Source: JAIVJG01 sp964236735 (lineage in GTDB: Bacteria > Acidobacteriota > Blastocatellia > Pyrinomonadales > Pyrinomonadaceae). Taken from it: DNA of 64,000 nt. Each line of letters opens with the position of its first letter. The first letter of the stretch is position 1. Shown here one piece after another: positions 25,369-33,005 of the stretch. The translations under genes and the position numbers were made by a program. The notes below the pieces were generated by a model. The model had not been told where the DNA came from, ran no database searches, and saw only the letters and a list, made by a program, of their open reading frames with translations. Location of the stretch: contig CAXSFM010000002.1 in assembly GCA_964236735.1 (NCBI GenBank), forward strand, positions 62,001-126,000, given 5' to 3'.

Positions 25369-25596
25369 CTAGGCTGCAAATTCATAGACAGGGGTTTCGA
25401 TAATTCGCTTGGGTTGTAATTCGCCTCGAATGATTTGTTGCAACCGCTCGACTACTTCCGGTGAGAAAAGTTGTTCGCCAGTTTCAACACACACACGCGC
25501 CGGTACGTTCTCAATCAAGTAAAACTTGCCGTCAACTTCCAACGTGTAATTGACCTTGTGCTCGACGAATGTCTCTTTCCAAGTGTTGATGCTCAT
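25369..25596 (-). CDS. YgiT/MqsA-type antitoxin-like protein without zinc cysteines
   Basis: The 75-residue protein contains the diagnostic core FYLIENVPARVCVETGEQLFSPEVVERLQQII of YgiT-type domains, which accompany DUF4258 or MqsR-like toxins. The zinc-binding CxxC pairs of MqsA are missing: only one Cys is present and the usual second Cys is replaced in CVETGE. It follows the DUF4258 gene with a one-base gap, a normal toxin-antitoxin arrangement. It probably neutralises its neighbour and may help repress the shared promoter, though there is no helix-turn-helix extension. Confidence 0.78.
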   Translation of the reverse strand: MSINTWKETFVEHKVNYTLEVDGKFYLIENVPARVCVETGEQLFSPEVVERLQQIIRGELQPKRIIETPVYEFAA

Positions 25597-25597
25597 C

Positions 25598-25903
25598 TCA
25601 ATCTTTCCTTATCTTGAAATCAATCCATAAGGTTTGATCCGGCTCATACAGCGTGATGATTTTTATCGTAGGACGAGAAGGATAACTGCATTGAAGATGT
25701 AACGCTCTTGGCGCCGACGTGAAGCCTAGAATCAAACAACTCGGACCGTATTTACCATTCGGGTAATCCTCAATAACTTCACTGCCCACTATGGCCTCGC
25801 GTATCTCCTGCACGGTGATGTGACGCAGAATGCTTTGATCAACAGCGTGTTTGGAGAACTCGAATTCCCCTGCGGCAATCTTCTCGCGTATTTCTTCGAT
25901 CAT
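25598..25903 (-). CDS. DUF4258 protein, putative toxin
   Basis: The product has 101 residues. The pattern FSKHAVDQSILRHITVQEIREAIVG, then IEDYPNGKYGPSCLILGF, ALHLQCSYP and IITLYEPD is that of DUF4258, a family related to RelE/MqsR-like mRNA interferases. The ATG at 25903 is preceded by an in-frame GTG at 25906; neither has a ribosome site. A TATAAT box ends seven bases before 25906, so the transcript may be leaderless. Pairing with the YgiT-like gene supports a toxin-antitoxin module. Insertion between the hydratases and the TetR gene suggests later arrival. Confidence 0.75.
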   Translation of the reverse strand: MIEEIREKIAAGEFEFSKHAVDQSILRHITVQEIREAIVGSEVIEDYPNGKYGPSCLILGFTSAPRALHLQCSYPSRPTIKIITLYEPDQTLWIDFKIRKD

Positions 25904-25912
25904 CACTGCCGG

Positions 25913-25941
25913 ATTATATCGCTTGCGAGGTTAAATAACCT
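25913..25941 (-). promoter_or_regulatory. Promoter and palindrome of the DUF4258/YgiT pair
   Basis: On the minus strand a perfect TATAAT occupies 25918-25913. Immediately upstream a 14-base palindrome with 6-bp arms (AGGTTA and TAACCT, 25928-25941) overlaps the expected -35 position. This fits autorepression by a toxin-antitoxin complex. The -35 hexamer itself is poor. Confidence 0.45.
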
Positions 25942-25998
25942 GCGCCTCTATGATTGGCAATCGTCGCTCCCTGTGCCGCAATTTGCAGAATTGACGTT

Positions 25999-26688
25999 TT
26001 ATGTTTGCGGCGCGCGCCACACGCTGAGGCGTTCCGGCTTGTTCGTCTGCGCCTTGAATTGTAATTCATCATTCGTCGCTCCGGCGAGGAAACCGGAGAG
26101 GAAGAGGCGCGAGATGTTGTCCACGAGGTCTGTCACAGAGAGCTTGCCGAGCGGGTCATACCAGTTGTAAATCCAGTTCATCATGCCGAAGAGCGCGTAG
26201 GTCGCGACGGTCAAATCAACTTTCTGCGCGTCGCCGCCTGTGCGCCCCTGTTGCACTTCCGAAAGAATGCGCCGGACGAGACGTGTGTAATTCTCTTTCT
26301 TGCCGGTGACGTGCGCGTGCATCTCGCCCGCCAGCGAGTCGGCTTCGTGCGAGAGGACTTTCATCTCGGACATGTTGGCGGCGAAAAACGACAGGTGATT
26401 TTCAATCACGAGTCGCAGCTTTTCCACCGGCGCGCTCGTCTCACCCAGACGCTGTTGGAGTCGTTCGAGGACGTGGCCGAAACAGTTGTCCTGAATCAGA
26501 AAGAGCAGTTCGTCCTTCGACTTGAAATAATAATAGAGACCGGCGAGGCTCATCCCCGTCTCGCGCGAGATGTCGCGCATCGAGGTCGAATGAAAACCCT
26601 TCTCGGCGAAGATGCGCGCTGCCGTGCGGAGTATGAACTCCAGCTTTTGATCATAGCGCGTGAAATTTGTTGAAAGATTAGCGACCAT
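25999..26688 (-). CDS. TetR/AcrR-family regulator, likely of the aromatic cluster
   Basis: This 229-residue repressor has its N-terminal DNA-binding domain at about 16-65: AARIFAEKGFHSTSMRDISRETGMSLAGLYYYFKSKDELLF. The C-terminal ligand domain is about 150 residues and helical, like regulators of acyl-CoA and aromatic-CoA metabolism (PaaR/KstR2 type). It lies between the hydratase genes and boxB, co-directional with both, so an aryl-CoA or ring-cleavage CoA ester is a plausible inducer. No ribosome site is evident; a half heptad element sits just upstream at 26696-26729. Its operator was not identified. Confidence 0.88.
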   Translation of the reverse strand: MVANLSTNFTRYDQKLEFILRTAARIFAEKGFHSTSMRDISRETGMSLAGLYYYFKSKDELLFLIQDNCFGHVLERLQQRLGETSAPVEKLRLVIENHLSFFAANMSEMKVLSHEADSLAGEMHAHVTGKKENYTRLVRRILSEVQQGRTGGDAQKVDLTVATYALFGMMNWIYNWYDPLGKLSVTDLVDNISRLFLSGFLAGATNDELQFKAQTNKPERLSVWRAPQT

Positions 26689-26695
26689 TGAATCA

Positions 26696-26729
26696 AATGA
26701 TGAACGCGGAATGATGAACGATGAATTAG
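26696..26729. repeat. Half heptad element, AATGATG family
   Basis: Units AATGATG, AACGCGG, AATGATG, AACGATG repeat every 7 bases, as in the left arms at 4634 and 52764, but no inverted partner follows. It may be a decayed or incomplete element. Confidence 0.6.
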
Positions 26730-26764
26730 AAAACTAAACACCGGAATTTGGGCGTCCGCCGTTA

Positions 26765-27280
26765 TCAAGCATACTTTGCCTTATTCCTTCGGTAGATAAA
26801 GGCTGCGGCGATAATTGAGAAAATTCCAAGAGTGGGAAAACAAAAGTGCATAATGAATTTCTCACGCCCAAATGCAGCGTCGAGGGATTCAATCTCTTGA
26901 CCACTTACCCACAGACCAAATGACTTTACTGCGCCATCTGTCGTCACATTTGTTGAATTGGCCTCAACATATAACCGAACCTCTATGCCGCGCGTATTGA
27001 GAAGAGACTTCGCGGTATCTTTATTAAGCGCATCTGTCCAAAAACGAGAATCCTCTTCCAGAATCAAAACCGTATTGTAGTCGTCGTGCCCACGCCCCCA
27101 CTGATTAAAGTAATACGATTCCAGATGCCCGCGCACTTCTGAAAGATCAGTAGCTTTCGGGTTTGAAGTAGTAAAGGTAAGCACAACAAAGACAATGCCT
27201 AAACATAGCAAGAGCAATGGAGCTACATAGACATCCAACAGTTCAATAAAACTGGTGTTTTTATTTGTTGCACTGCTCAT
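26765..27280 (-). CDS. Hypothetical two-helix membrane protein, 171 aa
   Basis: An N-terminal membrane helix at about 18-40 (VYVAPLLLLCLGIVFVVLTF) and a C-terminal one at about 143-163 (FCFPTLGIFSIIAAAFIYRR) flank a soluble domain of about 100 residues that would face the periplasm. I recognise no family. The base composition is noticeably richer in A and T than the flanking catabolic genes, as for the nuclease gene at 12873, so it may be acquired. It is co-directional with the TetR and boxB genes but nothing links it to their function. Confidence 0.65.
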   Translation of the reverse strand: MSSATNKNTSFIELLDVYVAPLLLLCLGIVFVVLTFTTSNPKATDLSEVRGHLESYYFNQWGRGHDDYNTVLILEEDSRFWTDALNKDTAKSLLNTRGIEVRLYVEANSTNVTTDGAVKSFGLWVSGQEIESLDAAFGREKFIMHFCFPTLGIFSIIAAAFIYRRNKAKYA

Positions 27281-27327
27281 CTACATTCAACAGATGCCCA
27301 ACGCTCATTCGACCCCAAACAGCAGTT

Positions 27328-28749
27328 TTAGAGTCGCACGTATTCAAACTCGAACGGCAGACCCTTAATGCCGCGATCCGGCGGGGCGATCCAGTTGGCG
27401 ATCTGACCGGGTTCGGTGACGGGATGCATCAGGCTGCGGACGTACTCGCGATCCTCAAACGTCGGCAGCCATTCGTCCTTGCGTCGGGCGAAGTCTTCCG
27501 ACGCGATGATTTCACCATGCACGTCGAAGCTGTGGCCGGCGTATTCGCCGACGTGTCGGTGAAAGCGTGTGCTCGGCAGATAGAGACGCTCGCTCAAACC
27601 CGCGTCAGCGAGATAGCCGTTCCAACGTTTCATCGCGCGCTCGCAGTCGCTGACGTACTCGCCGCGCAGGACTTCGTTGAGCGCGTTACGCATCGGCACT
27701 TCGCGCGTCGCGAGCGCGCCGTCTTCCACGACGTTGAGCGTGAACATCTGGTCGGCGATGTGATGCTCGGTGTATTTCTTCTGTTCCTGGTAGCGACCTT
27801 TGAGTCCGGCGGCGAAGAAGTCCGCGGAGTTCGAGCTAATCTCGCCGCCAAAGAGATCGAGCGAATAGCTGAACCAGAAATTGATGTAGCGTTGCAGGAT
27901 GTCGAGCGGGATGCCGCCAAGCGCGCGCACGTCACCGCTGTTACTAATGCCCGCGCCGCTCTCATTCATCAACTGCGCCGTGCGTTTGACGACGCGACCG
28001 ACGCCCGTCTCGCCGACGAAGAGATGATGCGCTTCTTCCGTCAACATGAATTGGCAGGTGCGCGCGAGCGGCTCGAAGCCGGATTCGGCGAGCGCGGCGA
28101 GTTGATATTTGCCGTCGCGGTCTGTGAACATCGTGAAGCAGAAAAAGTTGAGCCAGTCGTCGCACGGCTGGTTGAAGGCTTCGAGAATGCGCGGCTTGTC
28201 GGGGTTGCCGCTGCGACGCTCAAGCAGTGCGTCGGCCTCGTCGCGCCCGTCGCGCCCGAAGTAGCGTTGCAGCAGATAGACCATCGCCCAGAGGTGACGG
28301 CCTTCCTCGACATTGACCTGAAACAGATTTCGCAGATCGTAGAGCGAAGGACACGTCTTGCCGAGTTCGCGTTGCTGCTCGACCGATGCGGGTTCAGTGT
28401 CGCCCTGCGTGACGATGATGCGGCGGAGCGCGTTGCGAAATTCGCCGGGCACTTCCTGATAGACGGGCTGCCCCATGTTGTCGCCAAAAGCCACGGTGGC
28501 GTTCTGGTCAGCCGGTTTCAAAAAGATGCCCCAGCGATAGTCGGGCATTTTCACGTAATCGAAGTTTGCCCAGCCGTCCGTGTCCACGCTGATGGCGGTG
28601 CGTAGATAGACATCCTTCTGCTGAAAACCGTCCGGCCCCATCTCGCGCCACCAGTCCAGATAATTCGGCAACCACCTCTCCAGCGCGCGCTGAAGTTTCT
28701 TGTCGCCCGATAGATTCACGTTGTTAGGAATGCGTTCGTATAATTGCAT
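27328..28749 (-). CDS. boxB: Benzoyl-CoA 2,3-epoxidase subunit BoxB
   Basis: This 473-residue di-iron oxygenase converts benzoyl-CoA to its 2,3-epoxide. The iron ligand pattern is visible as NVEEGRHLWAM near 148 and LTEEAHHLFVG near 238, the two E-x-x-H type sites of class I di-iron proteins. Length and N-terminus (YERIPNNVNLSGDKKLQRALERW) match BoxB. AGGAG lies nine bases before the ATG. BoxB normally receives electrons from the reductase BoxA, which is absent here. BoxC lies upstream in the same direction, separated by a small zinc-ribbon gene. The product enters the aerobic benzoyl-CoA pathway toward 3-oxoadipyl-CoA. Confidence 0.95.
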   Translation of the reverse strand: MQLYERIPNNVNLSGDKKLQRALERWLPNYLDWWREMGPDGFQQKDVYLRTAISVDTDGWANFDYVKMPDYRWGIFLKPADQNATVAFGDNMGQPVYQEVPGEFRNALRRIIVTQGDTEPASVEQQRELGKTCPSLYDLRNLFQVNVEEGRHLWAMVYLLQRYFGRDGRDEADALLERRSGNPDKPRILEAFNQPCDDWLNFFCFTMFTDRDGKYQLAALAESGFEPLARTCQFMLTEEAHHLFVGETGVGRVVKRTAQLMNESGAGISNSGDVRALGGIPLDILQRYINFWFSYSLDLFGGEISSNSADFFAAGLKGRYQEQKKYTEHHIADQMFTLNVVEDGALATREVPMRNALNEVLRGEYVSDCERAMKRWNGYLADAGLSERLYLPSTRFHRHVGEYAGHSFDVHGEIIASEDFARRKDEWLPTFEDREYVRSLMHPVTEPGQIANWIAPPDRGIKGLPFEFEYVRL

Positions 28750-28778
28750 AATTCAAACTCCTGCCGGATCGAAACGGT

Positions 28779-29030
28779 CTAAAAATTCAACATGCCCGGC
28801 GGGTCAACTTCTGTGTTGGCATAAGAACGAAGCAGCCCGCATTTCACGCAGCGATAAGTTTCAACCGAGCGGCACTCGTGCCCCTTCGTCTTCACTCCCG
28901 TCCAGATGGATGATTCGGGTTGCCCTTTCAACCAGCGCGGCACAAGCTGCCCGCCATAAGTCATATCGAGTATAAAACCCTCGACCATCTCCCCCTCGCA
29001 ATCAGGGCACTTCTTGTTTTCCGTACTCAT
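28779..29030 (-). CDS. Small zinc-ribbon protein, DUF6487-like
   Basis: The 83-residue protein has two cysteine pairs, CPDCEGEMVEG near the N-terminus and YRCVKCGLLRSYA near the C-terminus, forming one zinc ribbon. A middle segment has Trp and Gly (VPRWLKG). The overall pattern is that of DUF6487 family proteins, whose function is unknown. AAGGAG lies nine bases upstream of the ATG. It sits between boxC and boxB with short gaps (29 and 89 bases), so it is probably co-transcribed. Nothing proves a role in the oxygenase; it could be a passenger. Confidence 0.72.
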   Translation of the reverse strand: MSTENKKCPDCEGEMVEGFILDMTYGGQLVPRWLKGQPESSIWTGVKTKGHECRSVETYRCVKCGLLRSYANTEVDPPGMLNF

Positions 29031-29119
29031 GTAATCAACTCCTTGCTGACGATGATGATCTTGACGCGCTCAACTTTCCGCAACGGCGATGTCCTGCTGT
29101 TGACGCGCGACGGAAACGC

Positions 29120-30751
29120 TTAGGTCCTTTTATAGTCGAACTGCGACTGCGTCGGCTTGCCGTAATTCGTCAGCGCGCCCTGCGGCCCGACGGCGTTGGG
29201 GCGTTGGAAAATCCAGTTTTGCCACGCGGTCAGGCGTCCGAAAATTTTCGTGTCGTGCGTCTCCGGGCCGGCGAAGCGGAGCGACGCTTCCATGCCTGTC
29301 AAGGCGTCCGGCGAGAGCGACGTGCGCTCTTCGATGGCGACGCGAATCTCATCTTCCCAATCGAGATCGTCCGGCGCGAAGGTGACGAGGCCGAATTCTT
29401 CGGCGGCCTCCGTGTCGAACGCGCCCGCGTGCGCGAGCGTCGTGCCGGCCTGTTCCGGCATGGACAGGAAACGCGATTGCAGTCTGGTCAGTCCGTTCGA
29501 CATCGGCAACGCGCCCGCATTGAGTTCGCTCGTGGCGAGTTCTACTTTTTGCGCGGGGTCGTTGAGCATGTACGTGCGGTCGGACGCGAGCGCGAGTTCG
29601 AGCAGGTTGCCGGCGAAGCAACTGCCCGGCTCGACGAGCGCGAAGAAACTCTTGGCCGTTAGATCGAGACGACGCAGCACGCGCGCCATGTGCAGCGTGA
29701 TCTCGCGGACGAGCCAGTGTTCGCGATGGGCGGCGAGCGTTTGGTCAACGGCGAGCACGGCGTCAATGTCACCTTCGGTACGCAGGCAGACGAGTCCGAT
29801 TTCAGGCTCGTTGACGCGCAAGTGCAAGAGCGCGTCGTCGAGTTCGCGGTAGGCGCGAAGCGGCCAGTAAGCATCGCCGAGCGCGTGAATCTCATCCGTC
29901 GTTGACGGCGAATCCGCTTCGGGGGCGCGCACGGTCAAGTCCGCGTAACGTCCTTCGCGATTGAGCTTGACGCTCACGTATTTATATTCGCGCCCGTCCT
30001 CTGTCGCTTCAACTTCGAGCGGATTGAGCTTGATGCCGGAGACGATTTCCGTCCGGCTGTCGGCCTCGACTAATTCGTTGACGTGCGCCGTCATGCCTTC
30101 GTCGAACTTGCTCGTCGGGAAGTGCCCGTCAATCAATCCCCACTCTTTCGCGCGCGGAGCTTTCAAGCCTTCGGCGAGCGTCGAGAACACGTCGGCGCGG
30201 TCGCGTCGCACCTTGCGCTTATCAACGAGGCGCGTCAGCCCGCCCGTGCCCGGCAGCACGCCGAGCAGCGGAACTTCCGGCAGAGAGATGGCGGAGTTGC
30301 CGTCGTCCACCAGAAAAATTTCGTCGCACGCAATGGCGAGTTCATAACCGCCGCCCGACGCCGTGCCGTTCAAAGCGGCGACGTAACGCTGTCCTGAATT
30401 GTGCGAAGCGTCTTCAATCGAGCAGCGCGTCTCGTTCGTGAATTTGCAGAAGTTGACTTTGAAGGCGTGGCTTGAAGTGCCGAGCATGTAGATGTTCGCG
30501 CCCGCGCAGAAAATGCGCGGCTTGAGGCTCTTGACGACTACGACGCGCACCTCCGGGTGCTCGAAGCGCAGGCGTTGGACGGCGTCGGCGAGTTCGATGT
30601 CCACGCCGAGATCGTAAGAGTTGAGCTTGAGCTTGTAGCCTTCGGCCAGCGTCTCGTCTTCCTGCACGTCCATCGAGAGCGTGGCGACCGCGCCGTCGAA
30701 CGTAATCTTCCAGTGGTGGTATTGATCCAGCGAAGTTTCAAAATTAATCAT
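29120..30751 (-). CDS. boxC: 2,3-epoxybenzoyl-CoA dihydrolase BoxC
   Basis: This 543-residue ring-opening enzyme of the box pathway hydrolyses 2,3-epoxybenzoyl-CoA to an aldehyde CoA ester and formate. Two crotonase-like halves are seen. The first has KPRIFCAGANIYMLGTSSHAFKVNFC and LNGTASGGGYELAIACDEI with SLPEVPLLGVLPGTGGLTRL. The second, more divergent half has the region EPGSCFAGNLLELALASDR. This double-crotonase length is characteristic of BoxC. The ATG at 30751 has GGAG about ten bases upstream; the longer upstream frame is not supported. It is the first gene of the box group in transcription order, followed by the zinc-ribbon protein and boxB. Confidence 0.94.
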   Translation of the reverse strand: MINFETSLDQYHHWKITFDGAVATLSMDVQEDETLAEGYKLKLNSYDLGVDIELADAVQRLRFEHPEVRVVVVKSLKPRIFCAGANIYMLGTSSHAFKVNFCKFTNETRCSIEDASHNSGQRYVAALNGTASGGGYELAIACDEIFLVDDGNSAISLPEVPLLGVLPGTGGLTRLVDKRKVRRDRADVFSTLAEGLKAPRAKEWGLIDGHFPTSKFDEGMTAHVNELVEADSRTEIVSGIKLNPLEVEATEDGREYKYVSVKLNREGRYADLTVRAPEADSPSTTDEIHALGDAYWPLRAYRELDDALLHLRVNEPEIGLVCLRTEGDIDAVLAVDQTLAAHREHWLVREITLHMARVLRRLDLTAKSFFALVEPGSCFAGNLLELALASDRTYMLNDPAQKVELATSELNAGALPMSNGLTRLQSRFLSMPEQAGTTLAHAGAFDTEAAEEFGLVTFAPDDLDWEDEIRVAIEERTSLSPDALTGMEASLRFAGPETHDTKIFGRLTAWQNWIFQRPNAVGPQGALTNYGKPTQSQFDYKRT

Positions 30752-30898
30752 CAAAGACTGACTCCGTGTAAATTGATCCAAAATAATGACGGCGTACCGC
30801 ATCGTGACAAAGATTTTGATGCGCGACGATAGTTTATCGAACGCTCGTTCGGAAAAAGATTTTAGCCTCTCCGCACCCGACGGTCAAGGAGGCAAAAC

Positions 30899-30928
30899 TT
30901 GACACGCGCGGCGAGGGGCGGGTAGGTT
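30899..30928 (+). promoter_or_regulatory. Probable promoter of tRNA-Sec
   Basis: TTGACA at 30899-30904 is a perfect -35 hexamer. TAGGTT at 30923-30928 is a weak -10 after an 18-base spacer. Transcription would begin about 10-12 bases before the tRNA. Confidence 0.45.
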
Positions 30929-30945
30929 TCACACTTCCGGCACAG

Positions 30946-31044
30946 GGAGGCGCATCTGTTCTGGTGAATGGCGCGGTCTTCAAAACCGTCAGCGGGACTG
31001 TGAGAACAGGCCCGGGTGGGTTCGATTCCCACACGCCTCCGCCA
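30946..31044 (+). tRNA. selC: tRNA-Sec (anticodon TCA)
   Basis: This is a 99-base selenocysteine tRNA, encoded with its 3' CCA. Its parts are: an 8-position acceptor (GGAGGCGC with ACGCCTCC, last pair C-A mismatched); AT linker; 6-bp D stem (CTGTTC with GAATGG, two G-U pairs) with a 4-base TGGT loop; anticodon loop CTTCAAA with anticodon TCA; a long variable arm (CTGT and ACAG stem with GAGA tetraloop, extended by GGG/CCC); and T arm GTGGG TTCGATT CCCAC. The layout matches bacterial tRNA-Sec point for point. It implies selA, selB and selD elsewhere and selenoproteins in this organism. Confidence 0.96.
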
Positions 31045-31051
31045 CAAGAAA

Positions 31052-31171
31052 GCAGTCAGCAATCAGCAGTCAGCGGTCAGCTTTGCAGTTATCGGAGGCT
31101 GTCTGTTCAACCAGTGCTGGATTGCTTGCCGACATTATAAGGCTGACTGCTGATTGCTGACCGCAGACCGC
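31052..31171. repeat. Heptad hairpin, GTCAGCA family
   Basis: Units GCAGTCA, GCAATCA, GCAGTCA, GCGGTCA at the left pair with GGCTGACTGCTGATTGCTG and CCGC units at the right, around a long loop holding GCTTGCC. It lies between tRNA-Sec and dprA. A relative is at 49323. Confidence 0.9.
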
Positions 31172-31182
31172 TTCCTCATATT

Positions 31183-32322
31183 ATGAGAGATTGGATCGCA
31201 CTCAACATGACGCCGGGCGTGGGGCCGCGCGCGGTGGCGAAACTGCTGGAACGCTTCGGGTCGGCGGAGGGCGTCTTCGCCGCGCTCAGGTCGGAGTTGG
31301 AACGCCTGCGCCTTCGACCGGAAACAATCGAGAGCATCGCGCTCAAGGACAAACACGAAGAGGCCGCGCGTGAGTTGGAGCGCGTGCGCGAAATTCCCGG
31401 CGCGGATGTGTTGATTCTCGATGACGGGACGTATCCGGCTCTGCTGCGTGAAATCGCAGACCCGCCGATTACGCTCTACGTGCGCGGCGCGTGGGAGGTG
31501 TGTCTTGAAGCTCCGTGCGTGGCGATGGTCGGCTCGCGTCGTTGCTCGACCTACGGGCAGAACGTCGCTTCGATGCTGGCGCGCGATCTAGCCTCGCGCG
31601 GCGTGACGATTATTTCCGGCCTCGCGCGCGGAGTGGACGCGGCGGCGCATCGCGGCGCGCTCGAAGCGAATGGCCGCACCGTCGCCGTCCTCGGCACGGG
31701 CGTTGACGAAGTCTATCCGCGCGACCATCAAAAACTCGCGGCGGAGATTTTGGAAAAGGGCGGCGCGCTCGTCTCGCAGTTTCCTCTGGGGACACCGCCG
31801 GTGCCGGAAAATTTTCCGTACCGCAATCGCGTCATCAGCGGACTCAGTCTCGGCACGGTGATCGTCGAGGCGGCGGAAAATTCCGGCTCGCTGATTACGG
31901 CGAGGCTCGCGATGGAGCAGAACAGGGAAGTGTTCGCCGTGCCCGGCAACATCACTTCACGCAATTCTTTCGGCACGAACTATCTCATCAAGGGCGCGGG
32001 CGCAAAGCTCGTGCAACAATGGCAGGACATCGCCGCAGAGTTGCCGGCAGACATCGCGGCCAGCCTGCTGCCGCCAGCCGAAGAGTCGAAGAAGAAAAAA
32101 GAGAAGGGCGTCAGCGCGCAGTCGTCCATCGTTCCCGAAGGCTTGACGGAAAATGAAGTGCGCGTCTTCAAGATGCTCTCGACGGATGAAGCGACGCACA
32201 TTGATGCGCTGGCCGAAGAGACGCAATTATCAATCTCAGAATTGACCGGCGCGTTGCTCGGACTCGAAATGCGCGAGTTGATACGGCAACTGCCCGGCAA
32301 GTGCTTCGTCAGAAAATTGTAA
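31183..32322 (+). CDS. dprA: DNA-processing protein DprA
   Basis: This 379-residue single-stranded-DNA binding protein loads RecA in natural transformation. The Rossmann-like core carries VAMVGSRRCSTYG, IISGLARGVDAAAHRGAL, VAVLGTGVDEVYPRDH, FPYRNRVISGLS and ENSGSLITARLAMEQNREVFAVPG. A helix-hairpin-helix-like N-terminus (MTPGVGPRAVAKLLERFGSA) precedes it. A C-terminal winged-helix segment, about 320-379, ends LPGKCFVRKL. Length and domain order are normal. It is followed by topA after two small genes, a pairing of dprA and topA that is common in bacteria. Presence of dprA alone does not prove competence. Confidence 0.96.
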   Translation: MRDWIALNMTPGVGPRAVAKLLERFGSAEGVFAALRSELERLRLRPETIESIALKDKHEEAARELERVREIPGADVLILDDGTYPALLREIADPPITLYVRGAWEVCLEAPCVAMVGSRRCSTYGQNVASMLARDLASRGVTIISGLARGVDAAAHRGALEANGRTVAVLGTGVDEVYPRDHQKLAAEILEKGGALVSQFPLGTPPVPENFPYRNRVISGLSLGTVIVEAAENSGSLITARLAMEQNREVFAVPGNITSRNSFGTNYLIKGAGAKLVQQWQDIAAELPADIAASLLPPAEESKKKKEKGVSAQSSIVPEGLTENEVRVFKMLSTDEATHIDALAEETQLSISELTGALLGLEMRELIRQLPGKCFVRKL

Positions 32323-32344
32323 GCGCGCGAAAGGAGTGAGCGAG

Positions 32345-32995
32345 TTGCCGTTTCCGATTGTCGCCATCAGCGGTTTCTCGTCCGACGCGGGGAAGACGAC
32401 TGTGCTGTGCGAGTTGCTAAGGCGCGCGTGTCCCGGTTGGGAGGCGATTAAGATGACGCGCGGGCACTATCGCTCGTGCGGCAAGAGCGCGCACGCTTGC
32501 TGCGTCAGCCACCTGCTCAGTGACGAGCCGTTGATTATGTCGGGGCGCGAAGCGACGGACACGCCGGGCAAAGACACGGGGCGTTACTGGGAAGCGGGCG
32601 CGTCGAACGTTCACTGGGCAATCGTGACCGACGAGCAGGTCGAGCGCGGCGTGCGTGTGTCGCTTGAGCGTGTGCGCGCTCCCGGCGTCTTCATCGAAGG
32701 CACGAGCTTTCTCAAATTCGTTGACGCGGATTTTGTCTTGATGGCCGCACGCGCGAGCGGCGACAAAAAGATCAAGCCATCGGCGCGTCGCGCACTCTTA
32801 AGCCGTCGCGTGTCCGCGCTCTATCTGTTCGACGACACGGGCGACGGCGCGACGGCGGCGCGCGAGCGTTTCCAACAATGGCGTGAGAGTTCAGCCGACG
32901 GCGCGCTGGTAAAAGAGTTGCCGATTTACACGTCTGAAGATTTGCCGCAACTCAGCGCAAGCATCGGCGCGTTTCGCGCTTGCGCCATACAGTAA
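32345..32995 (+). CDS. P-loop protein resembling MobB-type GTP-binding proteins
   Basis: This is a P-loop NTPase-like protein of about 216 residues. The Walker A motif GFSSDAGKTTVLCELLRR is at the N-terminus, as in MobB and related cofactor-handling proteins. A cysteine cluster follows, CGKSAHACC near 45, which might bind metal. A late strand reads APGVFIEGTSFLKFVDADFVLM. The TTG at 32345 is chosen because AAGGAG lies eight bases upstream; the GTG at 32336 overlaps that site. It is followed after ten bases by an FmdE-family gene, so both may act in molybdenum or tungsten enzyme maturation. This is an inference from neighbours. The exact family is not certain. Confidence 0.62.
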   Translation: MPFPIVAISGFSSDAGKTTVLCELLRRACPGWEAIKMTRGHYRSCGKSAHACCVSHLLSDEPLIMSGREATDTPGKDTGRYWEAGASNVHWAIVTDEQVERGVRVSLERVRAPGVFIEGTSFLKFVDADFVLMAARASGDKKIKPSARRALLSRRVSALYLFDDTGDGATAARERFQQWRESSADGALVKELPIYTSEDLPQLSASIGAFRACAIQ

Positions 32996-33005
32996 AATTC
33001 AAGTT

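Noticed and set aside
30946..31044. tRNA-Ser or tRNA-Leu with long variable arm
   Set aside because: The anticodon is TCA, the acceptor has eight positions and the D stem has six pairs with a four-base loop, all specific to tRNA-Sec.
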